A stretch of 64,000 bases of DNA, from the NCBI GenBank assembly GCA_029216955.1, contig JANAVB010004000.1, forward strand, positions 1,757,025 to 1,821,024, written 5' to 3'. The first letter of the stretch is position 1. Each line of letters starts with the position of its first letter. Made by a program: the position numbers and the translations under genes. This stretch comes from Iris pallida. Lineage: Eukaryota > Streptophyta > Magnoliopsida > Asparagales > Iridaceae. The notes below the pieces were generated by a model. That model did no database searches and was not told the DNA's origin. It saw only the letters and a program-made list of their open reading frames with translations. This document shows positions 39,709-51,992 of this stretch, in pieces.

Positions 39709-41000
39709 GTAAGTTCACTTCCCAATTTTTTTATTAGTATTTTTCTAGTTAGGAATGTTTTTTATTTTAATTCTATAAAAGATATTTTGGATGACAAAGA
39801 AATTTGTCAAATCGTTTTCAAAATAATTTTTGGTATTGATAGAACCATATTTCTAAAATTATTTGATTTAGTAATATCATTTATTTTATGATTTGAATTC
39901 AAAATTCGTTTTTAAAATATTATTGATAATGTTAGATATTATTTCAAATTCCTTTTAGGATTAAATTTTTTTATTTAGATTTGATCAGATCAAATTTGTG
40001 ATTTAAATCTATAGGGTGATTTGATCCTAAATTCTAATCATATTCCTACCCTAATTTGGGAATCCCCAACCCCTATATAAAGAGGGAGTCCCCTTTTGTT
40101 CTCCACAAACCAACACAATTTCTCCACAATAAAAAAAACATCTAGCCAACACCACCATCATCCCATATGTGTCCGTGCACCATGTTCGTATCCATCTTTT
40201 TCCTTCCATTATTTCTAATACAATTACGTCTCTTTTCTGTGTCCGACACACCGGACACCTATCTGTGTCACGCAAGACACCAGGGCAACGGACATGAAAC
40301 AGAACCCTAATCCTAATCAACTAACTCTAGCGACCCCTCCAACCCAGCCTCGCCGTGGCTGTGCCAGCCTCACCTCCGCTTCCCTGTCCCTGTCCCGACA
40401 GCCACCCGATTCCTGCCTACGGTGTCGACCACCGTCGATGTAGTGCCCTGATCCCATTGTGGAGCACGGATCGGGCTAGCGGCCGAATGGCCGAATCAGA
40501 TGAGATTGGGAAAACTTTACCAGGATCGCGGGATAATGAATTGAGATACTTTCCTCGTCATGGATTGGACTCTTTTGAAATGATGCCCAAGATGCAGTGA
40601 TGCGCGTCTTGGGAGAAGATTTCTATATAAGAGTCGCTTGCCCCGAGACCGTGGCCCTGCTAGTTTTCGATGTCGCTTTTGCTGTTGGCTTTTGTGTACG
40701 TTTTCGTGATTGTTTTCGATAAATTTTTATGGATTCACTTTCACTATCTGTGCATTCATATCGAATCACTGAGAGAAAGAAAAGAAAGTATGCTGACCAG
40801 ACGTTGGTGCCAATGCAGGTACTAACGCAGTGAACCGAGTTTGACGTTGCGTAGAAGACCTCTTTCTCTCGACAATTCACCAACAAGTGAGTGGCTTTGA
40901 TCCTTAGACGATCCTTAATCTTCGTGCATAACAAAGGCAGACTTGTTATTGCATTTAGTGCTTAATAAAAGATGCCTAGTAATAACTCAGAAAGATAATG
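39709..41000 (+). mobile_element. Probable plus-strand LTR or solo LTR with core promoter
   Basis: Starts tgtaagttcacttccc exactly where homology of the preceding LTR family stops. It continues with an AT-rich U3-like part, then cctatataaagaggg (TATA) and GC-rich sequence at 40320-40520. A second TATA-like tctatataagag occurs at 40621. No coding domain is seen; an 81-codon frame at 40355 has no recognisable features. I could not find the right end or a duplicate copy. Confidence 0.4.
40073..40082 (+). promoter_or_regulatory. TATA box of the putative LTR
   Basis: ctatataaag follows aatccccaacccc and precedes a pyrimidine-rich, A-rich leader (cacaatttctccacaat). Canonical plant TATA context. 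Confidence 0.45.
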
Positions 41001-41336
41001 AAAGATAAATTATCACATGGCTAGGCTTATGTTGCAAATCAAATGATGTCTTGTATGCTGTGATATGAATTGTTGAACAGGTGATGCAATGACCCAAACA
41101 CTGGACGGTAAGTATATCGAACTTCGGTTCGAAAGAATGATAACACAAACTAATAGTCCCTTGGTTGGTAAATAAGTATGCGAGCCTATGACTCAAAGAA
41201 AGATGGTACGATGGCAAGATGGTAAGATGGCAAGTTGGCAAGACGAAATGAGAACTACGACTTATGTGTGGGAGATACTATTATTATGCATGTTATGTTT
41301 CTTATTAGTTAAGTTGTATTACGTGCATGGTCATTG

Positions 41337-42000
41337 TAACGCTCCAGTCCCAAAATACGTATAGGATTAAGATACGTATACATGCCAGCTATGCATCGAG
41401 AGGACTCCTGTCTAGCTCGAATACGTATAAGCTGTCTGGTTGTTCTAGAATCATCTATATTTCAATCCACATAATAATAAATATCAAAAAGGAATAATAT
41501 GGTTTGTGGTCTGTAGCCCACTAGCATACATGTCCGAATAGACTCAAAAGAAAACACGAGTCTATTAAACTAGGCTAATAGGCAGAATATATCAAGATAA
41601 GAATATGCAGCACAAGAGAATAATAAAATGAAACCATGCACCAACGATACCTAAATCCTGCAGGCGCAAATCATAACCATCCATCGATTCTACCAGCTGG
41701 ACTATAACTTAGAGAGATAACCAGGTCCTCAGGGGACTAGCAATACACATAATATACATGCCTACTGTACAGTAAATAACGTGGAAGAAAATAGGAATAA
41801 TAAGTAGAGGAAAGGATAACACATAAAGGAACTCTACAGATGGTGACATGTCATGATAATATAATATTAATCGTGGCTAAAAACCGTAGCCCAGGGTGGC
41901 ACTAACAGTCCTATAACAGGTTTTTTATCGTAACCCGGGGAGGCACTAATGTAACCCCTGTTTTCAAAAAAATTTAATAAATAAAAAACAATTCCAAGTT
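41337..42000 (-). mobile_element. LTR fragment of the long-LTR superfamily
   Basis: Begins tgtaacgctccagtccc and follows the motif order of the long LTRs: agcccactagcata with acatgtccg (41515), aacgatacctaaatcctgca (41645), aaccaggtcctcagggga (41717). Degenerate versions of the 31-bp minisatellite core lie at 41890-41960. The right end is not resolved. Confidence 0.6.
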
Positions 42001-43000
42001 TGCCCCAAATTGATTCCATTAGGTTCTAAATATTTTTCTATTAATTTTAGAATTTTTTCGTAATTTGTTTGGAGTCGTTTGGATGTCATTTGAATTTTTT
42101 GTAATTTAAAAACTGCTACCGTAAATGCTGTATTTCTCACTTTAAATGGCAAAATGGTAAATATTTAACCCTAAGATTGAGTTAGTAATTAACCATGGTT
42201 AGATTTTCCTAATAAAATTTTTCTATAAATAGGCACACATCCCAATGAGAAAACCCTAATTTTTATCAAATTTAATTATTGATATTAAATCCTCAAATTT
42301 AATATTTTCAAAATCTCCTGATACTGTTTGATACGAGCCAACCGCCGGCGACCAACTCCGGCGACCCCCCCTATCTCAGCAACCAAAGCACGAGGAGACC
42401 CGCAACCAGTGCCAAATCGAAGAGGAGAGCGAGGTCTACTATTTCCCGACGACTGACGGCGACCACGGCCACCGCAGCACCGTCGGCCTAGCCCGCCCGA
42501 CCAATCGGGTACGTCGAACCCTCTGTTCTTCTTTGTTTCTTCACTTTGTGGGCACCATCGAGTTCATCTCGACGAGACAAAGGTTTTGCCCCTGTTTCCG
42601 ACTCACCCTGACACATAGACACGGAGTAATCCTTAGCCCTGGTTCGAACACGACACAAAAACTTGTTGTGGTGACACGAAAGTGACACCACTGTGTTGAA
42701 AATGTCTTGGCGAGCACGTTAGTGTGCTTCGACACAAGTTTTCGTGTCGAAATGGGTTGACACGAGCTCCGGACACAGTCCCGAGTGTCCACGCACTCGG
42801 GACACGAAGATGGTGACCGCTATTAACCTGAGCCCCCGCCCCCCCCACCCTTTTGTTCTAACTAAATATTAGAAGACCCCTTCCCTTTCACAGCTGCCGA
42901 GCTGGCCTACTCGCCAGCGCAGCGCGCGTGGGAACCCCCCTTGGTCGGGCTGAGTTCGAGACCCCCTGTTGTAAGTTTGGGTTGAATTTTTAGTTCCTTT
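42001..43000 (+). other. Non-coding with TATA-like box and GC-rich block
   Basis: AT-rich to 42330, with ttctataaataggc (42221-42234) and aaaccctaat downstream, resembling an LTR promoter and leader. It then becomes GC-rich to 43000 (gccggcgacc repeats at 42350-42480, gacacgag/tcgtgtc words at 42600-42800). Minus-strand frames of 60-85 codons have no recognisable domain. Probably retroelement leader sequence. Confidence 0.35.
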
Positions 43001-43005
43001 TTTGT

Positions 43006-43168
43006 ATTATATATATATATATATATATATTTTATATTATATATATATATGTCTATATATATTAAATATAATAAATATATACTTTATAATACAGTATATA
43101 GTATTTCTGTAAAATACTAATAATCTGTGGAAATTTTCATTTTTATATATTTTATTTAACTTACTAAA

Positions 43169-43220
<52 letters not shown>
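43006..43220. repeat. (TA)n-rich tract at LINE 5' junction
   Basis: (TA)n at 43008-43050 and 43170-43220 with AT-rich spacer. With the tract at 47215-47268 it brackets the LINE, so the insertion may have entered a single (TA)n stretch. Confidence 0.85.
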
Positions 43221-43221
43221 T

Positions 43222-43473
43222 CGGAGAGGGCTCCAGGTCCTAGCCGCGGGTGTCCCTCTTCAGCAAACTAATCTCCCCTCAGGGAGCACCAGTGACTCCA
43301 TAATCATCCCACCAGAGAATCCTATCCTGGACTCCGCCGGAGAATCGATCAATCTGCAACCGAACCCGCAGGAGCAGTCAGGTAACGATCACACCCCCTC
43401 AACGGAGGCAGGACCTTCTACCTCGAGCGAGGCCAGTGCTAACCACGGACCCACTGCTACCACTACCATCTAA
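43222..43473 (+). pseudogene. LINE ORF1 C-terminal fragment
   Basis: An open frame ending at TAA 43471-43473. It starts RGLQVLAAGVPLQQTNLPSG and continues into Ser/Thr/Pro-rich sequence such as STEAGPSTSSEASANHGPT. Plant L1 ORF1 proteins end in a similar low-complexity tail after their zinc-knuckle region. Only the last 80 or so codons remain because of the 5' truncation. ORF2 starts 49 bp after the stop, as usual for these elements. Confidence 0.6.
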
Positions 43474-43522
43474 ACCAGATCTACCACCAAGCGGAACAAA
43501 ATACCCTCCCACAACTCTCTTA

Positions 43523-46500
43523 ATGCTTAACATCCTATCCTGGAATATCCGTGGTCTCGCGAACAAACCGACGGTAAGGAAAATTAACAATCTGTAAAAA
43601 ATCTAAAAGATGGACATCCTGATCATTCTTGAACCCAAAATCCCCCCCAAAAGATTAAAATTCATCCAACTGCAACTGGGCCTTCCCATGGCCATAGCTG
43701 GCAGACACGACATTTGGATCCTCTGCACAAAGGACATCAAACTCGGGGTCATCCAGGACACCCAGCAGGCCCTCTCCTGTTGGTTCGATCACCCAAGTCT
43801 TCCCAATCAAGCCATCCTTTCAGCGGTCCATGGCAGCTACGATGTTGCGGAGAGGAAACATCTCTGGGATGACCTCCTTGACATCCATCACCTCCACACC
43901 AACTTCCCTTGGCTTTGCATTGGGGATTTCAACGCGATCACCTGCAGCACGGAGAAAACTGGAGGCCGTCCCCCCACCGCTTCCGCTATGCTTGACTTCA
44001 ACAACTTCATCTTCAACGCCCACTTAACCACTCTACAATTCACTGTCAATGCATTCACCTGGTGCAACATGCAGGATGGCGACCGTCGTCAATACTCGAG
44101 ACTTGACAGGGCCCTTACGAATTCCCCCTGGCACGGAATGGGGTTCACCACCAACCTGTCCCATCTCAACTCCACAGAATCCAACCACAACCCCCTATTG
44201 GTTGAGATAAAAAACAAGACTAACTCTTCCAAAAAGAACTTCCAGTTTCTCGACTTCTGGACCGGGCACCCCCAATTTTTGGGCATCGTTGCGGAAGCAT
44301 GGAACCGCGAGAAATCCTCTAACCCCCTAGTGCGAGTGAGCAACAAGCTTAAAGCCACCAGGAAAGCCTTGTCCGTCTGGAGCAAGCTCGCCTACGGAGA
44401 TATCTTTCAAGCAGTTCGCATCACCGAGGACGACGTCACCCACGCCAAAGCCCTGGTCGTCACGGATCGCTCCATAGCGGCTAGGAGAGCCCTCAACCTC
44501 ACCAAGGCTATGCTTAAATTTAGAATCAAAGTGGAGACTGATTTCTGGAAACAGAAAGCGAGGTTGAAATGGGACAGCGAAGGGGACAAAAACTCGAAGT
44601 ACTTTCGTGCATGCGTTAACGGCCACAGACAGAAGCTCTCGATTCACAGGACTACTGATGACAATGGGAACATCGTTACCGACCAAAAGAGAATTCATGA
44701 GGCGGCCACGGAATTCTATTCCAAACTATTCTCCAAAGAGACGGTTCACAAAGATAGATCATTCCTAGACCAAATCCCCCTCCTCATTAACGACACCGAC
44801 AACGCCTAGTTGAATCGCCCTCCATCAGCTCAGGAGGTTAAAGATGCAGTGTGGGCGCTGAATGAGCACAGTGCTCCAGGCCCGGACGGGTTTTCGAGGG
44901 TATTTTTTCGCACATGCTGGGACATTATCAAGCAAGACATCATCGAAGCAGCGACCGCTTTCTTCGAAGGTGCTATATACCCTAAAGCTATTTCTAGTGC
45001 CAATCTGATCCTAATCCCTAAAAAAGACAACCCGGAGTCCTTCCGTGACTTTTGACCCACCAGTATCTATAACTTCACCAACAAGATCATATCCAAGGTC
45101 ATCGCGACCAGAATGACAGGTGTTCTCCCCAAGATCATTTCGGAGGAGCAAAGTGGGTTTGTTCGTGGGAGGAACATCCATGACAACATTATGCTGGCCC
45201 AAGAGTTAATCACCTGCATGAAATTCCCCGTGAGGGGAGGCAACATTGCCGTCAAAATCGACATGGAGAAAGCCTATGACAGACTGGATTGGTAATTCAT
45301 GATCTGGGTTTTCAGAGCTTTCGGATTTTCGAAATCTTGGACCAATATCGTCTGGAGATCCATCAGCAACTCGTGGTTCTCAACGGTCATCAATGGCCAC
45401 GCCAAGGGATTTTTTAAATCCCAACGCGGGGTGAGACAAGGATACCCACTATCCTCCACCGTCTTCATCATAGCAGCTGCCGCTTTGAGCAGGAACCTCA
45501 ACAATATGGTCAATACCCCTAACTTCCAGCACTATCATACTTCCAGTGGCTGCCCTAACATCACCCATCTGGCATTCGCGGACGACCTTCTCATCTTCTC
45601 CTCCGGGGATGAAGGTGCGGTGGCAGTGGTTCACAATACCCTGGAAAGATACTCTAGATGCTCAGGCCAGAAAATCAATCAATCCAATAGCGTTATCTAC
45701 GCCCACCACAACACCAACAAAGAGCACGCCAATAACCTCTCCAGCTTAACATCCTTTTCTGTTGCCAAGCCACCGTTCAACTATCTCGGTTTCCCTTTGG
45801 TGTATGGAAAATCTAACATCGACATTTTCGAGGACTTAATCACCAGAATCAGGAAGAAACTGGAAGGATGGCACAATGCCACCTTATCCCCGGGTGGCAA
45901 GATTATCCTCATCAATCACGTTCTATCCTACATCCCTATCCACACCCTGGCTGCGTGCTCGCCGCCCGTTAAGGTTCTTTCTTCGATCGAACAGATCTTT
46001 TGTAATTTCTTCTGGGGGCATAGCAACGGCCAGGATAAGCATCACTGGGCTAGCTGGAAATCTATGGCTCATCCGATAGGCGAGGGGGGGTTTGGGATTC
46101 ACCAAACTCACTCACATTGTTCAAGCATTCTCGATGAAACTGTGGTGGAAACTCCGTACGAGCAACAACTTATGGAGCAGGTTTTTGAAAGCCAGATACT
46201 TCAAACACATACACCCATCTATGGCCATTTCCAACTGCAGATCCTCAGCGACTTGGCATCACATCCTTATCGGCCGCGACCTTGTCGAGCCAGCGATGAG
46301 ACTCCATCTGGGAGCGGGCGACTCGAACCCATTCCTTGAGAGGTGGATGGGAGACAGCATGATCTTGTGTCTTACGGAGACCCTGAGAGATTGTAGGATC
46401 AGAGACCTGTGGAACCCCTCTATCGACGACTGGAACTGGAACCGGATTCGCGAGTGGTCCGGTAACGATACAGCTGATGGCATCCGCGTGAGTGGGCTGC

Positions 46501-47078
46501 GCATCAATGGCAAGGAGGATGCGTTGAGATGGTCTCTCGAGGCGTCGGGGGAATTCTCGGTGAGGTCGGCGAGAATCGCTATCCAGGGCGCCGGTCGGCT
46601 ATACTTCCCTATTGCTCACTATTGGCATTCCTGCATCCCAAAGAATTGGTCCTTCCTCTTGTGGAAAGTGACCCGAAGGAAGCTGTCGACAGACGACATC
46701 CTTAACACCATTGGGATTAGCTTAGCATCAGCGTACTCCTGCTGTTCCGAGCGTCACACGGAGACTATCGATCACATCTTCCGCCAAGGGACGCTGCCAG
46801 ACAGGACTTGGACTACCCTTAACCAGCTATTCAACATTGAGCAGGGCGGTGGACGCTTCCATGATCTTCTGACTTCCTGGGGCTCAGCCTACCATGGCCA
46901 CCAGATCGTCGCAGCGGCTGCTACTTGGGTCATTTGGAAGAATCGCAACAAGGCGAGATTCGAAGGTCACCAATTCTCGGCAGACCAGCTCTTACGGGAG
47001 GTTGCCCGCCAATGTCGTAAGCGGAGCACCGTGTGCTCCCACTGTTCAAGAGCATTCTGGTCGGTGCTCCCTCCCTAG
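43523..47078 (+). pseudogene. LINE ORF2: AP-type endonuclease, reverse transcriptase and zf-RVT
   Basis: From ATG 43523 (LNILSWNIRGLANK, the normal start of the L1 endonuclease) one frame runs to about 46100, broken by stops at 43595, 43604, 44807, 45053 and 45293. It then continues one frame over after a single-base shift near 46098 and ends at TAG 47076-47078. Endonuclease motifs include WLCIGDFNAI (43910-43939) and SNHNPL (44180). RT motifs include APGPDGFS, SQRGVRQGYPLS (45419) and the catalytic FADD at 45575-45586. The C-terminal zf-RVT region starts near 46640 (NWSFLLWKVTRRKLSTDD). The protein would nick target DNA and copy the LINE RNA. The copy is inactive. The SNH triplet has Asn where active enzymes normally have Asp before the catalytic His. 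Confidence 0.9.
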
Positions 47079-47209
47079 CCTCTGGCGGTTGCTTCGCGTT
47101 CCCCTACCTCCTTTTGTGGTATACCTGTATAGGCTTCGGCATTTTGCGCCTTGTATACGGATTTTGTCTGCGGTCTTAGAGCCGCATTAATAAATTGAGG
47201 GGTTTTTTT

Positions 47210-47214
<5 letters not shown>

Positions 47215-47268
<54 letters not shown>
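47215..47268. repeat. (TA)n tract
   Basis: Uninterrupted TA dinucleotides between the LINE 3' end and the first hexamer-core MITE. Confidence 0.95.
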
Positions 47269-47271
<3 letters not shown>

Positions 47272-47591
47272 GCGGATCAAAAGCCCTCTTAGAAAATCTC
47301 CTAAAAACTCCCCTCACTCTAATTCGTAATTTAATGTTAATATTAATTTTAATGTTAATATTAATATTAATATTAACATTAAATACTAAATTTAACATTA
47401 AACTTAACATTAAAATTAATATTAACATTAATATTAATATTAACAATAACATTAACATTAATATAAAAAAATAAAAAAAATTAATATTAACATTAACATT
47501 AATATTAACATTAATATTAACATTAAAATTACCAATTAGAAGTATGGGGGTTTTTAGGGGATTTTCTAAGGGAAGCTTTTGATCCGCTCCC
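47269..47591. mobile_element. MITE with GTTAAT/ATTAAC hexamer core, copy 1
   Basis: Inverted ends: gaagcggatcaaaag at 47269 and cttttgatccgctccc ending 47591. The similarity extends about 40 bp inward (cttagaaaatctcctaaaaa against tttttaggggattttctaag). The core is a run of ttaatg/ttaata units on the left half and attaac units on the right, with a short ataaaaaaataaaaa stretch off-centre. Asn/Ile/Val reading frames here arise from the repeat. Confidence 0.85.
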
Positions 47592-47606
47592 ATTATATAT
47601 ATATAT

Positions 47607-47990
47607 GGAAGCGGATCAAAAGCTCCCCTTAGAAAATCCCCTAAAAACCTCCCTCACTCTCGGCCGTAATTTAATGTTAATATTAATATTAATATTAATG
47701 TTAATATTAATGTTAATATTAACATTAAATACTAAAATTAACATTAAACTTAACATTAAAATTAATTTTAACATTAACATTAACATTAATATTAACATTA
47801 ACATTAACATTAACATTAATATAAAAATTAAAAAAAATTAATATTAACATTAACATTAATATTAACATTAATATTAATGTTAATATTAACATTAACATTA
47901 ATATTAATATTAATATTAATGTTAATATTATGACCGAGATTGAGGGGGGTTTTTAGGGGGTTTTCTAAGGGGGGCTTTTGATCCGCTCCC
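47607..47990. mobile_element. MITE with GTTAAT/ATTAAC hexamer core, copy 2
   Basis: Ends ggaagcggatcaaaagc and gcttttgatccgctccc, with the same inward block (cccttagaaaatccccta) and the same kind of core. It lies 15 bp after copy 1 with only (TA)n between. Confidence 0.88.
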
Positions 47991-48000
47991 TATATATATA

Positions 48001-48272
48001 GAAAACCCCCTAAAAAACTCTCTCACTCTAATTCGTAATATTAATGTTAATATTAATGTTAATATTAATGTTAATATTAATGTTAATGTTAATATTAATG
48101 TTAATGTTAATATTAAATTTTGTTTTTATATTAATGTTATTGTTAATATTAATGTTAATGTTAATGTTAATGTTAATGTTAATATTAAGTTTAATGTTAA
48201 TTTTAGTATTTAATGTTAATATTAACATTAATGTTAACATTAACATTAACATTAGTATTAGTATTAACATTA

Positions 48273-48275
<3 letters not shown>
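48001..48275. mobile_element. MITE with GTTAAT/ATTAAC hexamer core, partial copy 3
   Basis: Begins gaaaaccccctaaaaaact, internal to the inverted repeat, and continues with a ttaatg/attaac core that runs into (GT)n. Both outer ends are missing. Confidence 0.75.

Positions 48276-48312
<37 letters not shown>
48276..48312. repeat. (GT)n microsatellite
   Basis: About 18 GT units following the partial MITE core. Confidence 0.95.
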
Positions 48313-48316
<4 letters not shown>

Positions 48317-48394
48317 CTCTCTAAATAATTATGATAAAATAGTATCAATATAAATATTGGTTTTCTTTGTGTTTTTGATGAACACCTCACATTA

Positions 48395-48398
<4 letters not shown>

Positions 48399-48451
<53 letters not shown>
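48399..48451. repeat. (AT)n microsatellite
   Basis: Pure AT dinucleotides. Three short palindromic units of the tacagtgcctctactgta type follow at 48497-48585. Confidence 0.9.
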
Positions 48452-48454
<3 letters not shown>

Positions 48455-48459
48455 TCTAT

Positions 48460-50349
48460 TATTTAAATTCTGTCATTTAAATTTATGTCAATATAAATAC
48501 AGTGCCTCTACTGTAATATGTAAATAAATATAGTGCCTATACTGGAGTATGTATTTATAAATACAGTGCCTGTACTGTAATATGTACGCTCTCAATTTCT
48601 GCAATTTAATTCCTTTAATTACATGTATTTAAATTTTGTATTTATTTACGAGTTTACGTACTTTGTGCAAACGACCACTCTAAGTCCAAGCCTAGCATGG
48701 GTTGATCGGACTTAGGTGAGCCTACACATATTCGGGGTCTAGTCGAGTCATGTTGGACTTGATTCATAGCTTCGGGTCCCGTATCTGGACTTCGGTTCAA
48801 TTTCAAATACGCGGACAAATACATTAAATAATTATTTATTTAATTTTACAATCTGTGTTTTATGATCTTTGAATTTTCAGACAACTTTTTAATACTGAAT
48901 AAATTCTTGAAAAATTATTATAAAATACTATGTTAATTAATCTAATTTAATATAATTTTTCTATGATTTAATTTACTTTTTTGACACTGTTTAAAAATAG
49001 GAAACCAGAACCAATTTTCAATGTACACTGGTATCTTGATTTTTAATAAATACTTACTCTAGATTATAAATTCCAGAAAATTTATAATAAATTACTATAA
49101 TTAATAATGATCAAATTGGTATATTATTTCATCTATTTTAGGACTGTATAACTATCTTAATAATTATTGGAACACAGTGTACATTCTGATTAATTAATTG
49201 ATTAATATTAACTTGTGTGTTTTTGGGTATTTTTAGTATCGAGACCTTACCCTACCTTAGTGTAGAGACAATACGTGTAGGTCTAGATGTTGTAACATTC
49301 CATTGGACTGCTAGAACATCAATCAGCTAGTAACCTATCAGGAGCCGTGTCACAACACTAGTGTAAATTCTTGAATGTAGCTTAGAGGTTGAGATTGTAT
49401 ATCATTACTGCATATGATAAACTATGTTAAAATACCGTTTCTTGAACTGCAAGTCGTATCATACTTTATACTGCTCTCAGTACATACCATGCTCTATAAT
49501 GTCCCAGTATCTTTACATGCTTAGAAAAGCTTTTGTATATCTCACATGATGGTTATTGGGTAATGGGAGAAACTGATAGTTGAGTACATGATCATGCTCC
49601 CTTCTCCCGTACGTATGTACCGAGCAAGGTTGACATTTTATATGTATACCTTGTCGTAGGTGTACCAGCTGTATTTGTACGTATGTACATCTATCGCTTG
49701 CTTACTTGTACGAAAGTATATTTTATATACTTGTGCCACAGTACATTTTACACCTATTGACGATCACGTACCTGCTCCAGTTTTAAACAATATATATACA
49801 TATGTCGCCATGACAAATGTATCCTTGACATGATAGTTGTGATATTATATGATAGATTGTGCCATGACATGATTCCAGTTATTACATCTCTTTTCATTTC
49901 ATGCTCAGTATATTCAGTTTATAGAATCAGTACTTGCTCCCGTCTTGACAGGATAACGTTGTAGGTGCACTGTCCGAGGAAGAAATGTTATGTGATACCT
50001 ACTACGGGACTGCTTTAGAGGACCTGGCCTATGCTCCAGAAGAGGCCCCAGCGGGGAACCTTTCTCAGTTATCTTTCATGTTTTGAGACTTAGACTTTGG
50101 TTTATTATAAACTTATATTTGGATACTGGACTTTGTCTCCAGTCTCATATATTTGAAGTGTAATAACTTTTAAAACTTGTTTACTTTCGTCAATAGAAGC
50201 TGTGTTGTGATAAACTCTTAAATTGCTTTAATGTTAGTACACTTAGTACCATTTCTGTATAACTCTTAGAACAGCTTACTACGCTTTAACCAAGCGTAGG
50301 CTGTACATGGCTCGGCCTGGCCCAACAATTTGGGAAACGGGTCGTGACA
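48460..50349 (+). mobile_element. Plus-strand LTR of the long-LTR superfamily
   Basis: Ends gggaaacgggtcgtgaca at 50349, the reverse complement of the tgtcacgaccc start seen in minus-strand copies. The block cttgctcccgtcttgacagg (49933) recurs in plus sense at 56740 and in minus sense at 52450. The left limit is uncertain. No coding sequence. Confidence 0.5.
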
Positions 50350-51992
50350 ACTAACAATAGAGGTATATCCACATGTTAAGGTCTAGGTCAAAACTCACCT
50401 TCAACTAGGTCTGGTGAATAGAACTCCCTCCTGGAGGCGGGGCCTTAATCCCCAAGGCTCTTCTCATGAATCATGCTCTTGTTAAAACTCTTCTTTCCTT
50501 TTTTTTCTTTTTGATTTTATTCTCCTCTATCAACTTAATCATCTCGAAATTTAAATTCCTACACCTTGTTCTAACTTGGATCCAAAATTATTAAATCAAA
50601 GTTTATGAAATCCTCGAACTTGTTCAAACCACTCTCCTCGAAATTATTCGAAGCTAATACTGCTATGTCATGCAGGAACTTATTCACCATTATAAAATCA
50701 ACCTTCGTATTTCCTTCATGTACACCTTCAAATATTACTCTTCTTAAATTTTAAAATCTCCACAAATCTTTAAATTTTTTTGTAACTTAAAATTTTAAAA
50801 CTTGGATCCTTGTGATCACTCTGTTCTTAGTCGCCCTTTTACCAACATCTTATTCGATTTTGTATCATCATCGCATCACAGTTAAATTCTCTTCTCCATT
50901 TCTAAATTCCTAAATTTAGCATCACAACCTTAAGTGAAATATCTCGAGAATCAATAACCTAAAATTATTCAGGTTTACAAAACAAGCCAACCTCGAATAT
51001 TCTTGTTGTTTCTAAAGTACACCTATAAAATATTACTGTTCTAACCATCAATATATACATCCTACTATCCTTGTGGTCAGCCGGAGGGGTTACTACCTCC
51101 TGAGCAGACTAACATCCTTTGTGAAAACTGGTAATTATCATAAACAACTAAGAGTTAGCTAGGGTTACTATTCTAATGCTAGAACTAACTATAATCTCTA
51201 AGATAAGATCTAATACAAGCTATCAAACCATTATACTATGAATAATTATATCTAAATGAAATTCTTACTAATAATTTAGACTAACTAACTAAATCTATCC
51301 CTACTCCTAAGTTAATTAAGGATGGAAAAACAAATTTTATTATATTTTATATTATTTTTTGAAAAAGACTGAAACAAAGATAGAGATGATATGTTTAAGA
51401 ACCTCTCAAGATACAATCTGATAATCATATGCGTCTGTCCAAAATCATGATACTCATAATCCTTGCCATACTAGTAAGCAAGGATACGATAAACTATAAA
51501 ATCTGTAACTAAGGTACATACCTCTAGAATAATGGTATTTAAAAAAATTACATTGCCACTAGCTTGGCTGCGAAAATCTTAAATTCCCACACCCGAGAAA
51601 TACATCCAAAATCAGACTATATGTCCTCACCATGCCAGCTAAAATGACTGTAGAAGACTCTAGATTCCATAACTGAGGCGACCTAGCCCATACGATTTAT
51701 CTTGGTAGAAAATTAAATCAACTTTGAATACCAAGAATCAAATTCATCAGTAAACAATAAAGATAGACAGATACTGTCGGAATCAAATTTTGAGATAGTT
51801 TATAAAGAGATTCTCAAGGGTCATCCCGGAAATTTTTTAAGGAATTCTAACTGTGATTGAGTATCCTCTCATTCTAATACCTTACTTCCTATACTCTATC
51901 GCAGGCTCGTAGTAGTACAACTAAGTTGTTACGCTACTACGATATCGCACTAATGCGACTCTTGACCTGCATGGGTCACCACTAAAAATGTG
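50350..51992 (-). mobile_element. Internal region of a long-LTR element (1.6 kb)
   Basis: Its right end reads cttgacctgcatgggtcacc, matching the primer-side end of the 593-bp interior (ctgacctgcatgggccacc) before an LTR starting tgtcatgaccc. Its left part contains ctcgaaatttaaattc and similar sequence, as at 22730. It is AT-rich and non-coding, with a SINE-like scrap at 51075-51112. The left LTR of this element is absent or replaced. Confidence 0.5.

Larger units (their letters stand above)
43222..47214 (+). mobile_element. 5'-truncated L1-type LINE
   Basis: Retains the C-terminal end of ORF1, the whole of ORF2 (endonuclease, reverse transcriptase, zf-RVT domain) and a short 3' region ending ttaataaattgagggg plus a T-rich tail. 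Both junctions lie in (TA)n sequence, so the duplication cannot be delimited. Confidence 0.9.

Noticed and set aside
40355..40600. 81-codon frame as a host gene
   Set aside because: No domain, no splice context, and it sits downstream of an LTR-type promoter between retroelement fragments.
47075..48390. Asn/Ile/Val and Leu/Met/Ile repeat proteins on both strands
   Set aside because: They result from the GTTAAT/ATTAAC hexamer core of the MITEs, mirrored on the two strands.
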